A stretch of DNA of 64,000 bases from Numida meleagris (GCF_002078875.1 NC_034421.1:7462365-7526364); one strand, 5' to 3'. Counted from the first letter of the stretch, positions 49,691 through 61,380 are shown. Notes: generated by a model not told the origin, from the sequence alone. Numbers and translations are program-made.

Positions 49691-52600
49691 CAGGATAGAT
49701 AACTGGCTCTGAGCAAGGAGCTGAGCTCCAGTTTAGCATTCACTGCACAAAGACAGCAGTGGCACGGTCACATCTTTCACCTTCCACCAGGACTGCAGAA
49801 GTCTAGGCCAGTTCCTTGGAGGGGATTCCAACAAAGATCATGTCCTATCCCATTAATATATATTGATTACTTAAGTCTAGATGACCATGCCCTACAGTGA
49901 GTTGATTTATTATTCATAATTGAACAGGATGTGGTAGCTCAAGTAGACAAAGTTCTTCCGTAACCCTCCTGCTTTTCTTCCCACACCCTCCAAAAAGTTT
50001 GTCTTCACAAGAATGGCAAAAGGAGGGAGAGCAAGGAACTGGCATTTCTGAAATGAAACACTGATTTCTTCTGGGATTGGAACTGCGGGTACGTGCCTTA
50101 ATTGGGAAAATGGCATATAGGTATAACCTGGAGGCTATCTCTGAGATAAATGGACCTTTGGCTCAGGCACAAAGCAGTAACTCAGCAGTACATCTGAAGT
50201 GAGACTACAAACTTAACTGTAGTTATTCCTCTAGATCTGCTATTGTTACATCATGAAGAGTAGGCAAGGGACTCAGGAGCTTATAAATAGTTTTTCATGG
50301 CAAGCACGTACACCAGCCAGACGAAATCTCTCTCTGAGAAAATATGGAAAAGTGGTAGATTTAACCTACTGCAAAATGTCATTCCTTGAAAAGGAAAAGC
50401 CACCACCACCAACAACAACAACAAAATACGCACATTCATTGATGCTTAAAGGATGTGTCCGATCTGCAGAAACATTTTAAACACCAAGCTCTGGACTGGG
50501 CTTTGGGCAGCAGAGGAATTTGCTGCAGTAAACTCTGACAGTTTTCCCCATTGTAATCACAGTGAAAATATACTATCACCTATTCTCACCTCCACGCCTG
50601 AGGCACCTGAGCAGGTTTGAGGACCTGAGGTAGTGTCTTGGGTAGGACATGGCACAGAGGCTGGCTGGGCAATAGTTAAACACAGCAGGAAAAGATGCCT
50701 CTCTAAGAAATGCATGGGAAATTGTAAGTATTAAGTCAAATTAAGTGACTGTCCTCCCTTGCCAACTGTAAATGCTGTGGCGTGCACACATGCATCACAC
50801 GTAGCAGGTAAATTCCTCCCCTCCCTTGGTGGTCTAGCAGAGTGAAGCACAGCCATAACACAAAGGGAATGCATATGCGTGGATGAGGCACTGCTGGCTC
50901 CAAAGCTGCTGCCACTGCTGAGCTGGAGGGAGGTCTCAGTGTGACACCCCATGCCAGGCACGGGGGCTGCTCAAGAAAAGGAGAAGTTAACACAAGAGGC
51001 ATTTACTACAGGAAGCAAAAGTACACACAGATCACGCTGCCTGGTAGAAGCTTTCCTGTGCTCATCTTCCTCCCATTATTAAAACATCCAGGAGAAACAA
51101 ACAAATGAACAAAAATCTGAGAAGTGAGAGGGACTGGTGTCAGTGTAGAGAAGGCACAGAGAGATGGTCTGTGTAAACCATTTCCTACCAGAAGCGGAGA
51201 AAGGTGAATTCCCTCTGACTTTGGAAGACACCCTTCTAAGACTTGCTAAGTGACAGAGAATTAGGGAACACAGACACTTAGAGGGAAGCACGTTTAAATA
51301 ACACCATTCCTAGCACAGTGCATACAAACACCTATTCAGGCACTGAACACCAGCATCCAGCATCATGGCATCTTGCAGAACACCGGGAGACATTCTCCAC
51401 AAGAGTATTACCTCTGACTCTTGATGAAATGTCTCCTGTAGCATTTTCTCCCCGTTGTGCTTTGCAGATGCTTCCCTTTTTAATCTGTCAGAGACAAGCA
51501 GCTGCACTTCTGAAAACAACACTTTCCAATAACGCTGTTTACAGCCAGATCTCCATTCTCACCCAGTGCTGGTTGTGTTTATCCCTGTCTATCAGAAGGG
51601 CAAACTGCAGTGCAGGCCCACGGCTTAAGTTAACCTCAAAAATACGTTCAAATAAAACATCGACTTTGCACTATTGAAAGCTATGAAAAGATGAGAAACG
51701 TAGTCTATGTATCATAGCTTTCCAATTGTGATGTCTTCACTGAGCACAAAGGAGTATTCTACTCCTTAACAATCAAATCCAGATGGTACCAATTTTGATA
51801 GCCATTTTCACAGAGCTGAAAATGCTTTGTTGTGCAGGATCTATTGTAAGCCAGTTAGCTTCAGAGGTAATCAGATATTTAACATACTGAAGAGGCTGGG
51901 ATGAACACAGGAACAAGCTTGTTAATCATCAGCTGTTTACTCCAAAACCAATGTGAGGAAGTACTGGAAGTTATGAAGGCAGGATGGACGAGAACATCAC
52001 TGGCAGGGCCCAAGCCCAGTTTGCTCCCTTCCTCCTGGAGGGGTGAAGCCAGCCTCTCTGCTGCCTCTCCCTGATGGGAATAGCCCTCCCTCCATCCCAC
52101 TCCAGGCACCGCACCAGGCACAGCTCAGGAACACACACAGATCCTGACGCTGCTCCACACAGACACTGCTCTCATGCTGAGTGCCACAGCACAGGGCTGC
52201 TCGCACACTATGGGACTTTGAACGCAGTAAAAGCCCGAGGACACCAGAGGGGGTGTTACAGTACAGGAGAACAGGAGAGCACCAAATGTACAACACCGCT
52301 TTTCTGCCCAGCTTCTGCTGGGGGAATTGCAACCAGGAAGGTTCTGAGTGCAAGCAGGTAACAATTCTGTACTATTACCAGATGACAGCTCCTGGGAACG
52401 TACAAATCAGCTAGCATCTTGGGGCCTGATACAGCAAGTTAGGAGATTCTTCCTACCAGTTGCTGTCAGTTTGTAATATAGTTAACACAGACATAGGAAT
52501 CAATATTACTGCTCACAGAAGTTACAAGCATTAAGGTGCTAGGTAGAATATGAGCTTGTCCTTTCTTAGAACTAAATGTCTTTTAATGGCACTTGAAGCA

Positions 52601-54781
52601 TCCCTGAAAGTGCAGCGGTCTCCATTGCCTCCTCTGAGTCACTGTACCAAGATGAAATATTGGATCTGATCCCATTTAACCAACAAGTTGAACTGGGAAG
52701 CCTAAACCTTACCCATTCTGGCCATCTCCAGACGAGTCCTTCTGATAATCAAACACCACAGCCTCAGATTTCTTCAAAGAAAGGCGTACAGCAGCACAAG
52801 CCAGACAGCTCTCCTCTGTTTCCAAACTCTTTGTAGCAGCTGCTGTTCCCTTGCTGAGACTGCCCATCAGCATAGACCCCCTCCTGGTACCTGAGACTTT
52901 GTGCATCAACTTTTTGCCTTCATAACAGAAAACGTGCTGAAGCTTGATGACTCAAAATAGGATTAGGAGATAGTCAGGCACCTGCCAGGAAGCTAAGAAA
53001 CCCAGCAATGTGGCTTGCGTGCTTTGGCAATGTGAATTTCAGGGGAGAATATCTTGTGTCTTCTCCTAATAGCAACACTGAAAATCCACCAGAGAACAGT
53101 TTAACGCTTTGGAAAAGGTTAATGTTGTTAGGGATTTACAGCTGTATTTGAAGTAGTTTAAACTATTATTTTTATTTCCTTGAGTAAAATGGAATTTCAG
53201 TGAATCGTGCAGTTAGATGGTCAGCTTGTGTCTGAAAGAGGTCATTAAAAGCTTGGGTGGTTTTAAATAGTATCTAATTCTGTCTGTCTGGCAGGGAGTG
53301 GGAAACTGCCATCAGCTCTGGGTTAGTAGCAACAACCTCTGGGTTAGCTGCTCCAAATCTATCCTAAAATTGGGAAGAGGAATTCCTATCCTGTCTTTAG
53401 GTTTTGGGCCCGTGAATGTCCCCTGCACCTGTGCTGCTGGGAGTGCTGGTGTCCTTAACATGTCCTGTGGTCTTCCCACTGTTAACACCCATCCAAGGCG
53501 TTCCATCTCCATGCACAGCGTCCTGCCTTGGGCACTGCCATCCCTCTTCATAGAGGAGCACTTCCAAGCTCCCCCAAAAACCTGTTGCTCTCCTGCAATA
53601 AATATCTGAGGACTGCTGGCACCTTCCTTTTCTCTGAGGACTTGCATCTCTGCAGAGCCTGGGTTTGATTGTTGGGCCAGTCCCCAACCCTTGACACTGC
53701 TTCACCTTCCACAGTGGCTGCCTAGCACTTGCACCAAGGCACGAGGACTCCTGTTACTTCATGCATTCCTCAGTCTTGGCAAACTCTGATGTCCACAGGC
53801 AATGCACTAACCCTCCTTATCTGTGGCAGACAGCGTCTTGTGGCAAAAAGTGCTGACAGGGTGAGTTCACGGGTAGGCTGTGCAAGAATGGAGTAATAAC
53901 ACTGCTTCTTGCACAAAATAGCAGAGAAGCCTTTGCTTGAAAAACCTGACATTGGCCACGTGTTATTTTGAGAGCCAGCAACTCTTTCCTCTGGAGGAAG
54001 TTAAGGGCACCAGTGTCTCCTGATGCTCATCTCATGGGTCATCTGCTAGTCTACAGTCGAAGTCATTTGTGCAAAATACTGTGACAATGTCAGTTGTAAT
54101 TGCATCAGTCATGCCACACAAGAAGACAAATATGACAACGTTAGAAATCGCTTAAGCAGTCAGAAACAATTATTTTACTATAGTAGGTACAGTAACAGCT
54201 CTCATTTCCGACAAACAGTTCTCCTGGGAAATGGTGTACAAAGCTGCTGGAGACTTCTCACTTTCCCATGGGATACTATCAGACCGAAAAATGCATTCAG
54301 TTTTCTTTAGGGGTTCTGAAAATAGAAGGCACCTGCCCCGGACACAAGAACCCTGTTGCAGTTTCCACTCTTCATAGCATGCAGATACCTGCCTCTACAA
54401 AAAGTCCAGTTCTGTTAAGATACAAAATAAGGCATTTTGTGCTGCCAAATTCAGCTGTAGGAGAAAACGCAGCGATTCATCGTGTTTCCTTCAGTGAGCT
54501 GTGAACATGCCTCTGATACAGCCCTGTGATACTGGCATCTTCACTGCACGTGAGATTGGCAAGCCTGTGCTAAAGTGACTTCCCATTATACCCCTGGGAA
54601 AGAACAAGGCAGGTTTCCACCTCAGCAGACTGTTAACCTTGTAGCAGAGCTGCCTAGACCAAGCAGACATGTGGGAGGGATTCTTCCTACTCAAATTAAA
54701 TAAACCTTATGTGAAAAATGCCATTTCCAATGTCTTGAGCTGTCAGTTGCAGGAGAAAACGATATTGATTTCTCCAGAAAC
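49691..54781. other. No gene seen; downstream flank of the candidate minus-strand gene
   Basis: About 5 kb of mixed DNA beyond the predicted poly(A) site of the minus-strand gene. Overlapping frames have no recognisable domain. A small (CAN)n stretch lies at 50400-50425. No repeat family is recognised. Confidence 0.5.
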
Positions 54782-54787
54782 TTTATT
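54782..54787 (-). terminator. AATAAA polyadenylation signal of the candidate gene
   Basis: On the minus strand AATAAA begins 26 nt after the stop codon ending at 54814. This would give a very short 3' UTR, unusual but known. Its position right after a good terminal coding frame is the main reason for taking that frame seriously. Confidence 0.4.
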
Positions 54788-54813
54788 TAAGTGAGTGACC
54801 TATTAAATGAAAC

Positions 54814-55012
54814 TTATTTGACACCAGATGGCTCTTGCAATTTAATTCTTGACTGAAGTGATGTCTCCAAGGCTTTGTGATGTTCTTTATCCTGAATGAT
54901 GAAAGGCATTTTCCTTACAGCCATTTGTGCCTGTATCCCAGGACTTTTGCAAAGGAAGTCCTCGAAAGAATCCAGAATTCTTCGACCTGCCTTGGCAATC
55001 CGCAGAAGCTGC
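54814..55012 (-). CDS. Terminal coding exon of an unidentified minus-strand gene
   Basis: The exon follows a good acceptor (GTTGTTCCTCTGCAG|GCAG). It is open for 65 codons to a TAA, and AATAAA lies just downstream. The first base completes a codon begun in the previous exon (AG|G, Arg). The peptide is charged and helical-looking, starting QLLRIAKAGRRILDSFED and ending LQSRIKLQEPSGVK. It contains no enzyme motif, transmembrane segment or targeting signal that I recognise. The composition (Lys, Glu, Arg, Leu and Gln well mixed) is much more protein-like than the chance frames elsewhere. Its phase matches the candidate exon at 57520-57633. The gene is not recognised. A second frame is open for only about half the exon. 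Confidence 0.45.
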
Positions 55013-57519
55013 CTGCAGAGGAACAACAGGCTCATGCTTTATAAAAGCTGCAGATAAACCTCCTAAGCTGCTGCGATGGTGTTGATGCTATACCAGCCTT
55101 CTGGGGGGTGCTCGCACTCAAACCTCCTGCCTTTCCTCCTGTGCATCTCTTTCCCCAAGTGCCTCAAGGCAAAGCTATATCTGGGAAGAGACATTTGCTC
55201 CTCAGTTCCAGCCCCTTCTGCACTGGTCCTTGAAGTTCTTGTTGTCTGGCTGTGAATACAGAGCTGTCTGCCATGCTTCAGAGACCACTCGCTTCCGCTT
55301 ACAAAAGCTTTTCTGCAGTTTGTTCTTTTAAAAGAAGCCAATTTATTTGTATTCAAAATCTATAAGAAACAATTGAATAGTAAAACTGTCAGAATCTGTC
55401 TCTTCCATCAAAACTGCTTAGGCACATCCGAAATGTCAGCACTGAATAACAATCCAGATCCTTTGGGTGCCCAAACCCACATCTGCTTCTGCTACTGGGC
55501 ATCAAGCAAACTTGGCAGAGCAGTTAACTCTGCAGCATAACACACAAAGTGACACTTATGCAAAGACAGCTGAGTCCTAATGGTCCTTTTTACTCAGAAG
55601 CTCGCACCAAAGGCCCTTCATGGACAAAGACTCACAGCTACTTTGTGATTTTAATCTCTCTTCCCTAAGACCAGGAGCTAAGACTGTCCCACCTTCAGGA
55701 AGCCTTCTAGCTGTTTGCCATGCAGCTCTCACAGGAGGACAAGGCAAAATACCTTGCCTGCATACAGGATCCTGCTGTGATGCTCTACACCATGTATGGG
55801 ACAGGCAAAGTCACATCTTGGTTGTGTAAGAGACCATGGGACTGCTCTAAGAAGTTATGGAACTTAGCAAACACCTCAAGGCTAAGTATGGAGCCAGAAG
55901 CAATGGCAGTGGGTCTGGGGAGGATTCCAAGACCTCTCCCTGGTATTCTTCCCTCGTGGGAGACCTCACACCCTTGGCGTTGAATGCTGAACAGCCCCAG
56001 GAAAATAAAGTTGCCATCAACAAGCCAACAACACACATCATTTCTTGCTCTGAGCAAGAAGCTATCTGATTAGCTGCTTCTTCCCAGTAGCTCTCAGCAA
56101 ACATCCCGTCCCAGAGATGGAGCAGCAAGCAAAGGCCACTGTGCACTTTGATCTCCCCTGCTGCACCATCAGTTCAGCATTAAGGCCCAAAGAGCACACA
56201 GCTGTTTCTTCCTTTCTTACGAAAAGTCTGCTGTTGACCCACCTCTGTCCTATCAAAGGGGCTACGCAGACAAATCACCAAATGCTTCCCCCAGCAGGCA
56301 GCCAACCCGAGTATTTCTATAAAACCCCTTCTTACATCTCCCCTAATCCCAGTTCAGTCACAGCAGAGAAGCTCAAAGGATTTGAATGCAATTTTCTCCT
56401 TGAGTTATACTAAATCATTTAGAGAAGCAGCTAGAATTATGTAGAACCTGTAAAAACTAAAGCAACATAACTATTTTGCATTTGAACTTTTCATTATTAT
56501 TTCTTATAGTTAACCTTCTTTGCTTTTAAATCATAAACTCATCTTGCTTTCTACCATCAGATATGGGCCATGAGCTACAGAGAACATGACATGTGTGTTC
56601 GTTTCACACTCCCATCAGACAAAAAATAATGGGGCACCCAGTGGTCATTGCTCCTCAAAACCAGGCCTAGAGCAATACATTCAGTCGGGCACACTGCTGA
56701 ATGGCAGCGTGGCATCTCCTGCACCCTGAACAGCCAGACTGCTCCAAACGCTGCAACCCATCCAGCCCCAGGGCTGTACTCCTGGGGCTTCTCAAACCAC
56801 AGGAGTTAATGTAAGATCATTCCAGCCTTCTAGAGGGAGGAACAGAAATGCCACCAATAGCCTCAAACAGAGCAACACTGGGGACTGGTTTGTCAGTGTA
56901 TGCTGCTGATGACTTGATTTTCCCAAGAACCACAGAATCACCTGTTCTGCTAGCAGCACACCTGCACAGTCAGTGCAGACATGGCCTTTTCAGCTAGGCT
57001 CTGACGCTATCAGTATCTGAACTGCTTTGAAACAGAACAAGGTTTCCCAGCTAGTGCATGAAGCATGGATTCTCTTACAGAAAGGAGCAACAAGTTTAAT
57101 CACCCTGTCACTTCAAAGCAGCAGCTTATGCCACAAACCAGCAATTTGCCATTAAAACCAGTTCCTACCAAAGATGTTGGCATGCTGCTGGAGTCTATTG
57201 CCCTCTGCATACAGCTGATAGGCTGCCACACTCTTCTCTCACAGCTTCCTGGAGATAGCTGGAGGAGTACACCCTTAAGGACAAGTTTCCCTCATTTAAT
57301 GTGTTTGTTTCCTCTGCCCTTCAAATGCCAAGCCCTCTTAAAAAAGAAAGCACACAAAGCAGAGTTTAATTTATAAAACACTAATTTCTTTCTGAAATTT
57401 CAACAAAAGCTGAAGCTTGACTTGAAAATTAAAACCAGCTGCATTTGCTTCGCTTGTAATTAATTCCCTCCATGCCAAGTGCTACCTTGGGAAAGAGAAC
57501 CAGTCATAAACATATTCAC
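55013..57519 (-). other. Predicted intron of the candidate gene
   Basis: It begins GTGAAT and ends CTGCAG on the minus strand and is about 2.5 kb long. Inside, two plus-strand frames at 55720-56069 partly overlap and could be one frameshifted relic (separate entry). The rest shows no repeat or exon that I recognise. Confidence 0.4.
55720..56069 (+). pseudogene. Possible frameshifted coding relic, unidentified
   Basis: Two plus-strand frames succeed one another: 55720-55983 (MQLSQEDKAKYLACIQDPAV...) and 55857-56069 (MELSKHLKAKYGARSNGSG...ISCSEQEAI). Both look more protein-like than most frames here and could be one reading frame broken near 55860. There is no poly(A) tail, flanking repeat or family match, so an old retrocopy, a transposon relic or chance are all possible. 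Confidence 0.15.
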
Positions 57520-57633
57520 CTGCCATTAAAAAAGGCATACAAGCTAAATAATTCAAGAGATTTGAAAATAAATTCATGCTTTTGCAGTAGCAGACTTCCA
57601 AGCTTCTTTTCATCTTCTCTCTGCAGCACCTTG
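57520..57633 (-). CDS. Internal coding exon of the same unidentified minus-strand gene
   Basis: An acceptor (TCATTGTTCTGTTACAG|CAAGG) and a strong donor (AATGGCAG|GTGAATATG) bound a segment of exactly 114 nt. In the chosen frame it encodes about 38 residues: an acidic/basic start (KVLQREDEKKLGSLLLQKH) and a hydrophobic end (LELFSLYAFFNG). The last two bases (AG) plus the first base of the 54814-55012 exon make an Arg codon, so the joined frame runs to the stop. A second frame is also open across this exon but terminates early after joining. The preceding exon, which must end with two extra bases, could not be fixed within the window. No family is recognised. Confidence 0.42.
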
Positions 57634-58551
57634 CTGTAACAGAACAATGATACACATATAAAAGGAGAGAGAACAGAGCAGGAACTGGGCCTGCCTAGCT
57701 TGAAAACCAAAGGAGTCTGTTTGCAGGGACAGAGTCCTGTGAAATACACACAAAGCATCCTGGATTTGCAGACACATCCACAGAAATGAAACCCTTGATA
57801 TTCTGGAAAAATGCAGGCTTTCAAAGCAGGCAGGACTCTTCTGAATGGAGTGGGGGGAGGAAATCTGTGGTGCTTCCTCAGAGCTCTAAGAGATGGAATG
57901 TGCAGCTGAGTTGTTGAACAGGGAACTACAGCAGCTTTGCTGCATTTATGATGTAATTTCATTACTATTTTGGTCCTGACTGGCACTTTCAGGTCCTGCA
58001 TTTATTAGCAGCATCCTTACTAGAATGAGATAGTACTGCAGGTGCAAGACACTCAGCATCAACAAGGAGATTGGCTACATCTGCTCTTCATGAGGTTCTG
58101 CATGCATCTGGCAGAGGTTGGGAGAAGGAGCTATACACCCATTTCTGCTGCTGTGGAGCAGAATGACTTCCCATTCAGAGCAGCAGCTCTGCGCTCTGTT
58201 CTCTTAACACAGAAGCAGGGGGTGACCCAATACAGCTGCGTTCTCCTGGTTTCAAGGACAGCGGAAGAACATGGCTGAATCTGAACACATTTGATCAAAA
58301 ACAAGAAAGGAAGTAAAGAGTTCAACATATTTGTGTTTCTGTATCTCATGCTGCGCTTTTGTTCTTTCGGATTCATGACCCAGGAAGGAGGACTGCTGCC
58401 AGAACACCCTGCTGGGAGATCAGGCATTTTCACTGGCCAAGGCATGTTTTCTTTGTTGCTTACAGAGTAATATTTTCGTACAGCATTTGTCATACACTAA
58501 GAACCTTCTTTGGGTGGAAGTTCACTTCTTATAACTGTCATGGGAAAGCTG
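57634..58551. other. No firm feature; probably intronic to the candidate gene
   Basis: A pyrimidine-rich acceptor-like site on the minus strand near 58281 (AAATGTGTTCAG) is followed by an open segment, but its phase does not fit the next exon and its translation is not convincing. Nothing else is recognised. Confidence 0.4.
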
Positions 58552-58635
58552 CATTTCTCCTTAGTGGCTGCAATGCAATGGGAAGTGCAGCAATGGCAGC
58601 AGAGCAGCAAGGTCCTAGGCTGCAGCAAGTGAGGA
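58552..58635 (+). repeat. Dispersed repeat, copy 2 (first copy at 5221-5300)
   Basis: It shares an exact 20-base core with 5281-5302 and about 60 bp of diverged similarity before it, in the same orientation. The copies are 53 kb apart, which points to an interspersed element rather than a local duplication. The family is unknown. Confidence 0.55.
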
Positions 58636-59528
58636 TTTGATGACTTGGTGCTGAGTCCCTAGCTGGGCAGATTTCTGGCAAGGTAGTTGTCTGTATTGGT
58701 GTACTGAATTCCAGAGATTCCCTAAGAGCCAAATGAGCAGAGACTGAAGAGGGCTTGGGAAAGATGTGCTCGGAATCTAGCAAAGAGGCAGCACGCACTT
58801 GGAGCTGGCAGCCTGACACAGTGCATGTGGTCATCTGCAGAGGGTGAGGGAACAGGAGCCCCATCTCAGCATAGCATTGGAACAGCCCTCTACCTGCTTC
58901 AGTAGCTGCCACTCAGGTATTTTACAGCTCCTTTTAGGTCCAAGAACTGCTGCCTGCAGTCAACGCTGCCACTAGCAGCTGAGGGCTCTTGCCAGCAATG
59001 CCAGGGTGATTTGCACAGCCAGTGGGCTGATCTCCCAAAACCAGGGCCTGTGGTCACAAACCCTATTTCCCTCTGTGTCTATAGGAAGCAATCTTGATTC
59101 ATTCATTCAGCTTGTATCGATCATCTTTATTTTTTATGAGAAATGAATCATGAGGAGCTTTTTCTGTTTAAAGTTGAGGAGATGTTGTTCAAAGACTTGC
59201 TGTGGTATTTCTCTATCTGACAGCTTTATTGGGTAATAGCCCCTGATGGTGTATATGTGCACAGACAGCCAGACCTTTTATACTATGTGTGTTCCCATAG
59301 AAAAGATTGGTTTAAAGGTACAATTCTAGCACTGTTGTGATTGTACCACAGGACCAAGAATCTAAAAGGCAGATGAGAACCAAAGGCTGATTAGAAGATA
59401 TTCATTGGCTCTCTCTGTTCTCCATACCCCAGCAAGAGGTATGGAGGAAGCCAGACCACTATCTGCCTGCCAAAGTCAGGCAGCATGGAAGGTTGGAATT
59501 CAATTAGTAAATAATAATCAAACATCTC
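58636..59528. other. No gene seen
   Basis: Mixed composition; no frame, repeat or site that I can support. Confidence 0.5.
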
Positions 59529-59630
59529 AGCCTGATCTGGTCAGGGGCAACCGGCACAGGGCAGAGGCTGGAACTGCATGGACTTTAAGGTCCCTTCCAA
59601 CACAAGCCATTCTGTGATTCTATGATTATT
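59529..59630 (+). mobile_element. CR1 LINE, 3' end fragment
   Basis: Reads in CR1 order: 'cagcctgatctggtcaggggcaac', 'gcagaggctggaactg', 'gactttaaggtcccttccaac', then 'attctgtgattctatgatt', the CR1 tail repeat. Only about 100 bp remains. It is one of the cleaner copies, so probably younger than the piece at 935. Confidence 0.9.
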
Positions 59631-59876
59631 TCAAAAGTGAAGAACAGATGTTCCACATATTAAGGAGCTATTATGCTAAGTGTCATTGCAGTGACTTGTG
59701 GGAGCAGCATATGCATTTGACTAAGATTAGCTGTTACAACAAGGTCATTTACGCTTTAATGCAATTAGTTATGCCTGTATTGATAGAGAAAAAAAAGATA
59801 GTCTCATGTTGAGACAGTGATGTTTCATTGCCAGGGTTCTATCTCCTTGAGCTCAAGCTTCCTCTAAAATCTGTCT
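59631..59876. other. Short unique spacer between two CR1 pieces of opposite orientation
   Basis: AT-rich, with no frame. On the minus strand an excellent acceptor-like sequence (TATCTTTTTTTTCTCTATCAATACAG, near 59788) is followed only 22 nt later by a possible donor; too little for a call. Confidence 0.4.
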
Positions 59877-59985
59877 GCAGGGACAGGGTACCACCAGCTC
59901 TCTGGGCACCCTGTGCCAGTGCCTCACCACCCTCAGCATAAACAGCTTCTTCCTTACGTCCAGCCTGAACCTCCCCTCCCCAGCA
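59877..59985 (-). mobile_element. CR1 LINE fragment, inverted
   Basis: The complement carries the CR1 block 'gtaaggaagaagctgttta', then 'gagggtggtgaggcactggc', 'acagggtgcccagagagctg' and 'ccctgtccctgcag', equivalent to about 4980-5060 of the long copy. It lacks the CR1 terminus, so it is an internal fragment from a separate insertion, opposite in orientation to the neighbour at 59529. Confidence 0.88.
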
Positions 59986-60399
59986 CCTCACACTGGCAGG
60001 CAGAAAACACACCAAACATACATACACCTTCTCAAACAATGCAAAGTAAGGGAAAGAAAAAATTACACCCCTAAGAGCATTCAAACAGCTTGTGAATTTG
60101 CAGGAAAGGTATTGTAAGAGCTTGCATCACATTCAAGTATTCTAACAATAAGTTTCCCAATGAACAGCTGTTTCAAGAAACCCAGCTCCGAACCCACCCT
60201 CTCTTCTCTACAATGCATGTCAAATCTGCATCAAAACGCTCGCCACCTGTTTCCAGTTTGCAGGCAACCAATCATTGTTCATCAAAGTAACAAAGCTGTT
60301 TTAAATTTGAAAGCAACAAATCCAAGTTTAATTATTTTGTCCTTCAGAGCTTTACGCTATCTTTCACGAAAGCTGTTTCAGAGATGAAGAACTATCATT

Positions 60400-60660
60400 G
60401 GCTGCCTTAAAAGGGGAATAATTGATTGACAGCTGGAAAAACACTTCTAAGGACAATAGTATTTGTCAGTCTGGTATTTTTCACACTAAAGACAAATTGC
60501 ATTTTATCAACACCCTGAAATTATTTTGTCAACAAAATTCATTTTGTGGCATTACCTTCATCTGTCAAGCTGACAGAACGTTCTCCAGAGTGTTCTACAA
60601 AAACATTCTGCTAACATGATTAATTTATCCAAAATTTAATTTTGCTTTTTAATCATACGT
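60400..60660. promoter_or_regulatory. AT-rich candidate enhancer with a perfect PBX-MEIS type site
   Basis: TGATTGACAG at 60423-60432 is the known composite recognition sequence of PBX and MEIS/PREP homeodomain partners. The following 220 bp are AT-rich ('gaaattattttgtcaac', 'gattaatttatcc') and hold a second TGACAG (60571-60576). No repeat explains the block. A function is inferred only. Confidence 0.35.
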
Positions 60661-61244
60661 ATAGGAAGATGTTGCAGGACATGCACAGGAAGGTGTGAAC
60701 AGCAATGCTATTAGCTTACACAACCACGAGGAGGTCAGGCTTACAAACCTTCGTCAGTAGAATGCTACACCAGTTGAAGAGATGCAACATTTGATCAGTT
60801 ATGTGTAGACAAAAACCCTGCTTGAGTAAATCATGTTTTTACAAATTATTTGATCTTACTGAAAACATTTCAAAGAGCTTTATGTCGAGTATTCCACAGA
60901 AATTAGAGAACAGTGTGTGTGCATGCGCAAAATGAAGTGTTATCACTCTAACACGAGTAGAGCATACTGGATGATTCTGTCACCTCATGGCATGGATGGT
61001 ATGGGAAGATGTACAAGTACCCCTCACAACAACAACACATTGACTTCTTATGCTTTCAACACATTAATGCCACTAGCAAACAAGTGTTCTGCTTCTATGC
61101 CATATATGTGAATTTTAAATAGAATTTTCCTAACAGATTTATGCCAAATGCATAGCAGTGACTCAAACACCAAGATTCCTGAGATTTCCCCTCAGAATCT
61201 CTTGACTGTGCTTCCACTTGAATGTAAATCTCTAGCAGGCATGT
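60661..61244. other. No gene seen
   Basis: AT-rich non-coding DNA without recognised repeats or sites. Confidence 0.5.
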
Positions 61245-61380
61245 AAATGGACAGTTTTCCTTCTGCCCTTTTTGTTTTTTGATAAAATGATCCACAGAGA
61301 GGTCGAGTAACTTTTCTAAGGTCATGTATTTAATCAGCACCAGGTGAAGGAGCAACAGCTAAGCTTCCTGCCTCCCAGCA
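61245..61380 (+). mobile_element. MIR-like CORE-SINE relic
   Basis: 'tccacagagaggtcgagtaa' followed by 'cttttctaaggtcatgtatt' matches the MIR core order ('cacagagaggttaagtaacttgcccaaggtcacacagctagtaag'). The next bases ('cagcaccaggtgaaggagca ... cttcctgcctccc') continue in register with the MIR 3' part ('gtggcagagc..ggattcgaacccagg...'). MIR-type SINEs are mammal-rich but old enough to leave traces in birds. The 5' edge is approximate. Confidence 0.5.

Noticed and set aside
58138..58280. Minus-strand exon upstream of the 57.5 kb exon
   Set aside because: Good acceptor, but the only donor is weak and leaves one base where two are needed; the translation is not convincing.
60752..60835. Minus-strand candidate exon before GTAAGC at about 60751
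   Set aside because: The only usable acceptor lacks a pyrimidine tract and two of three frames are closed.
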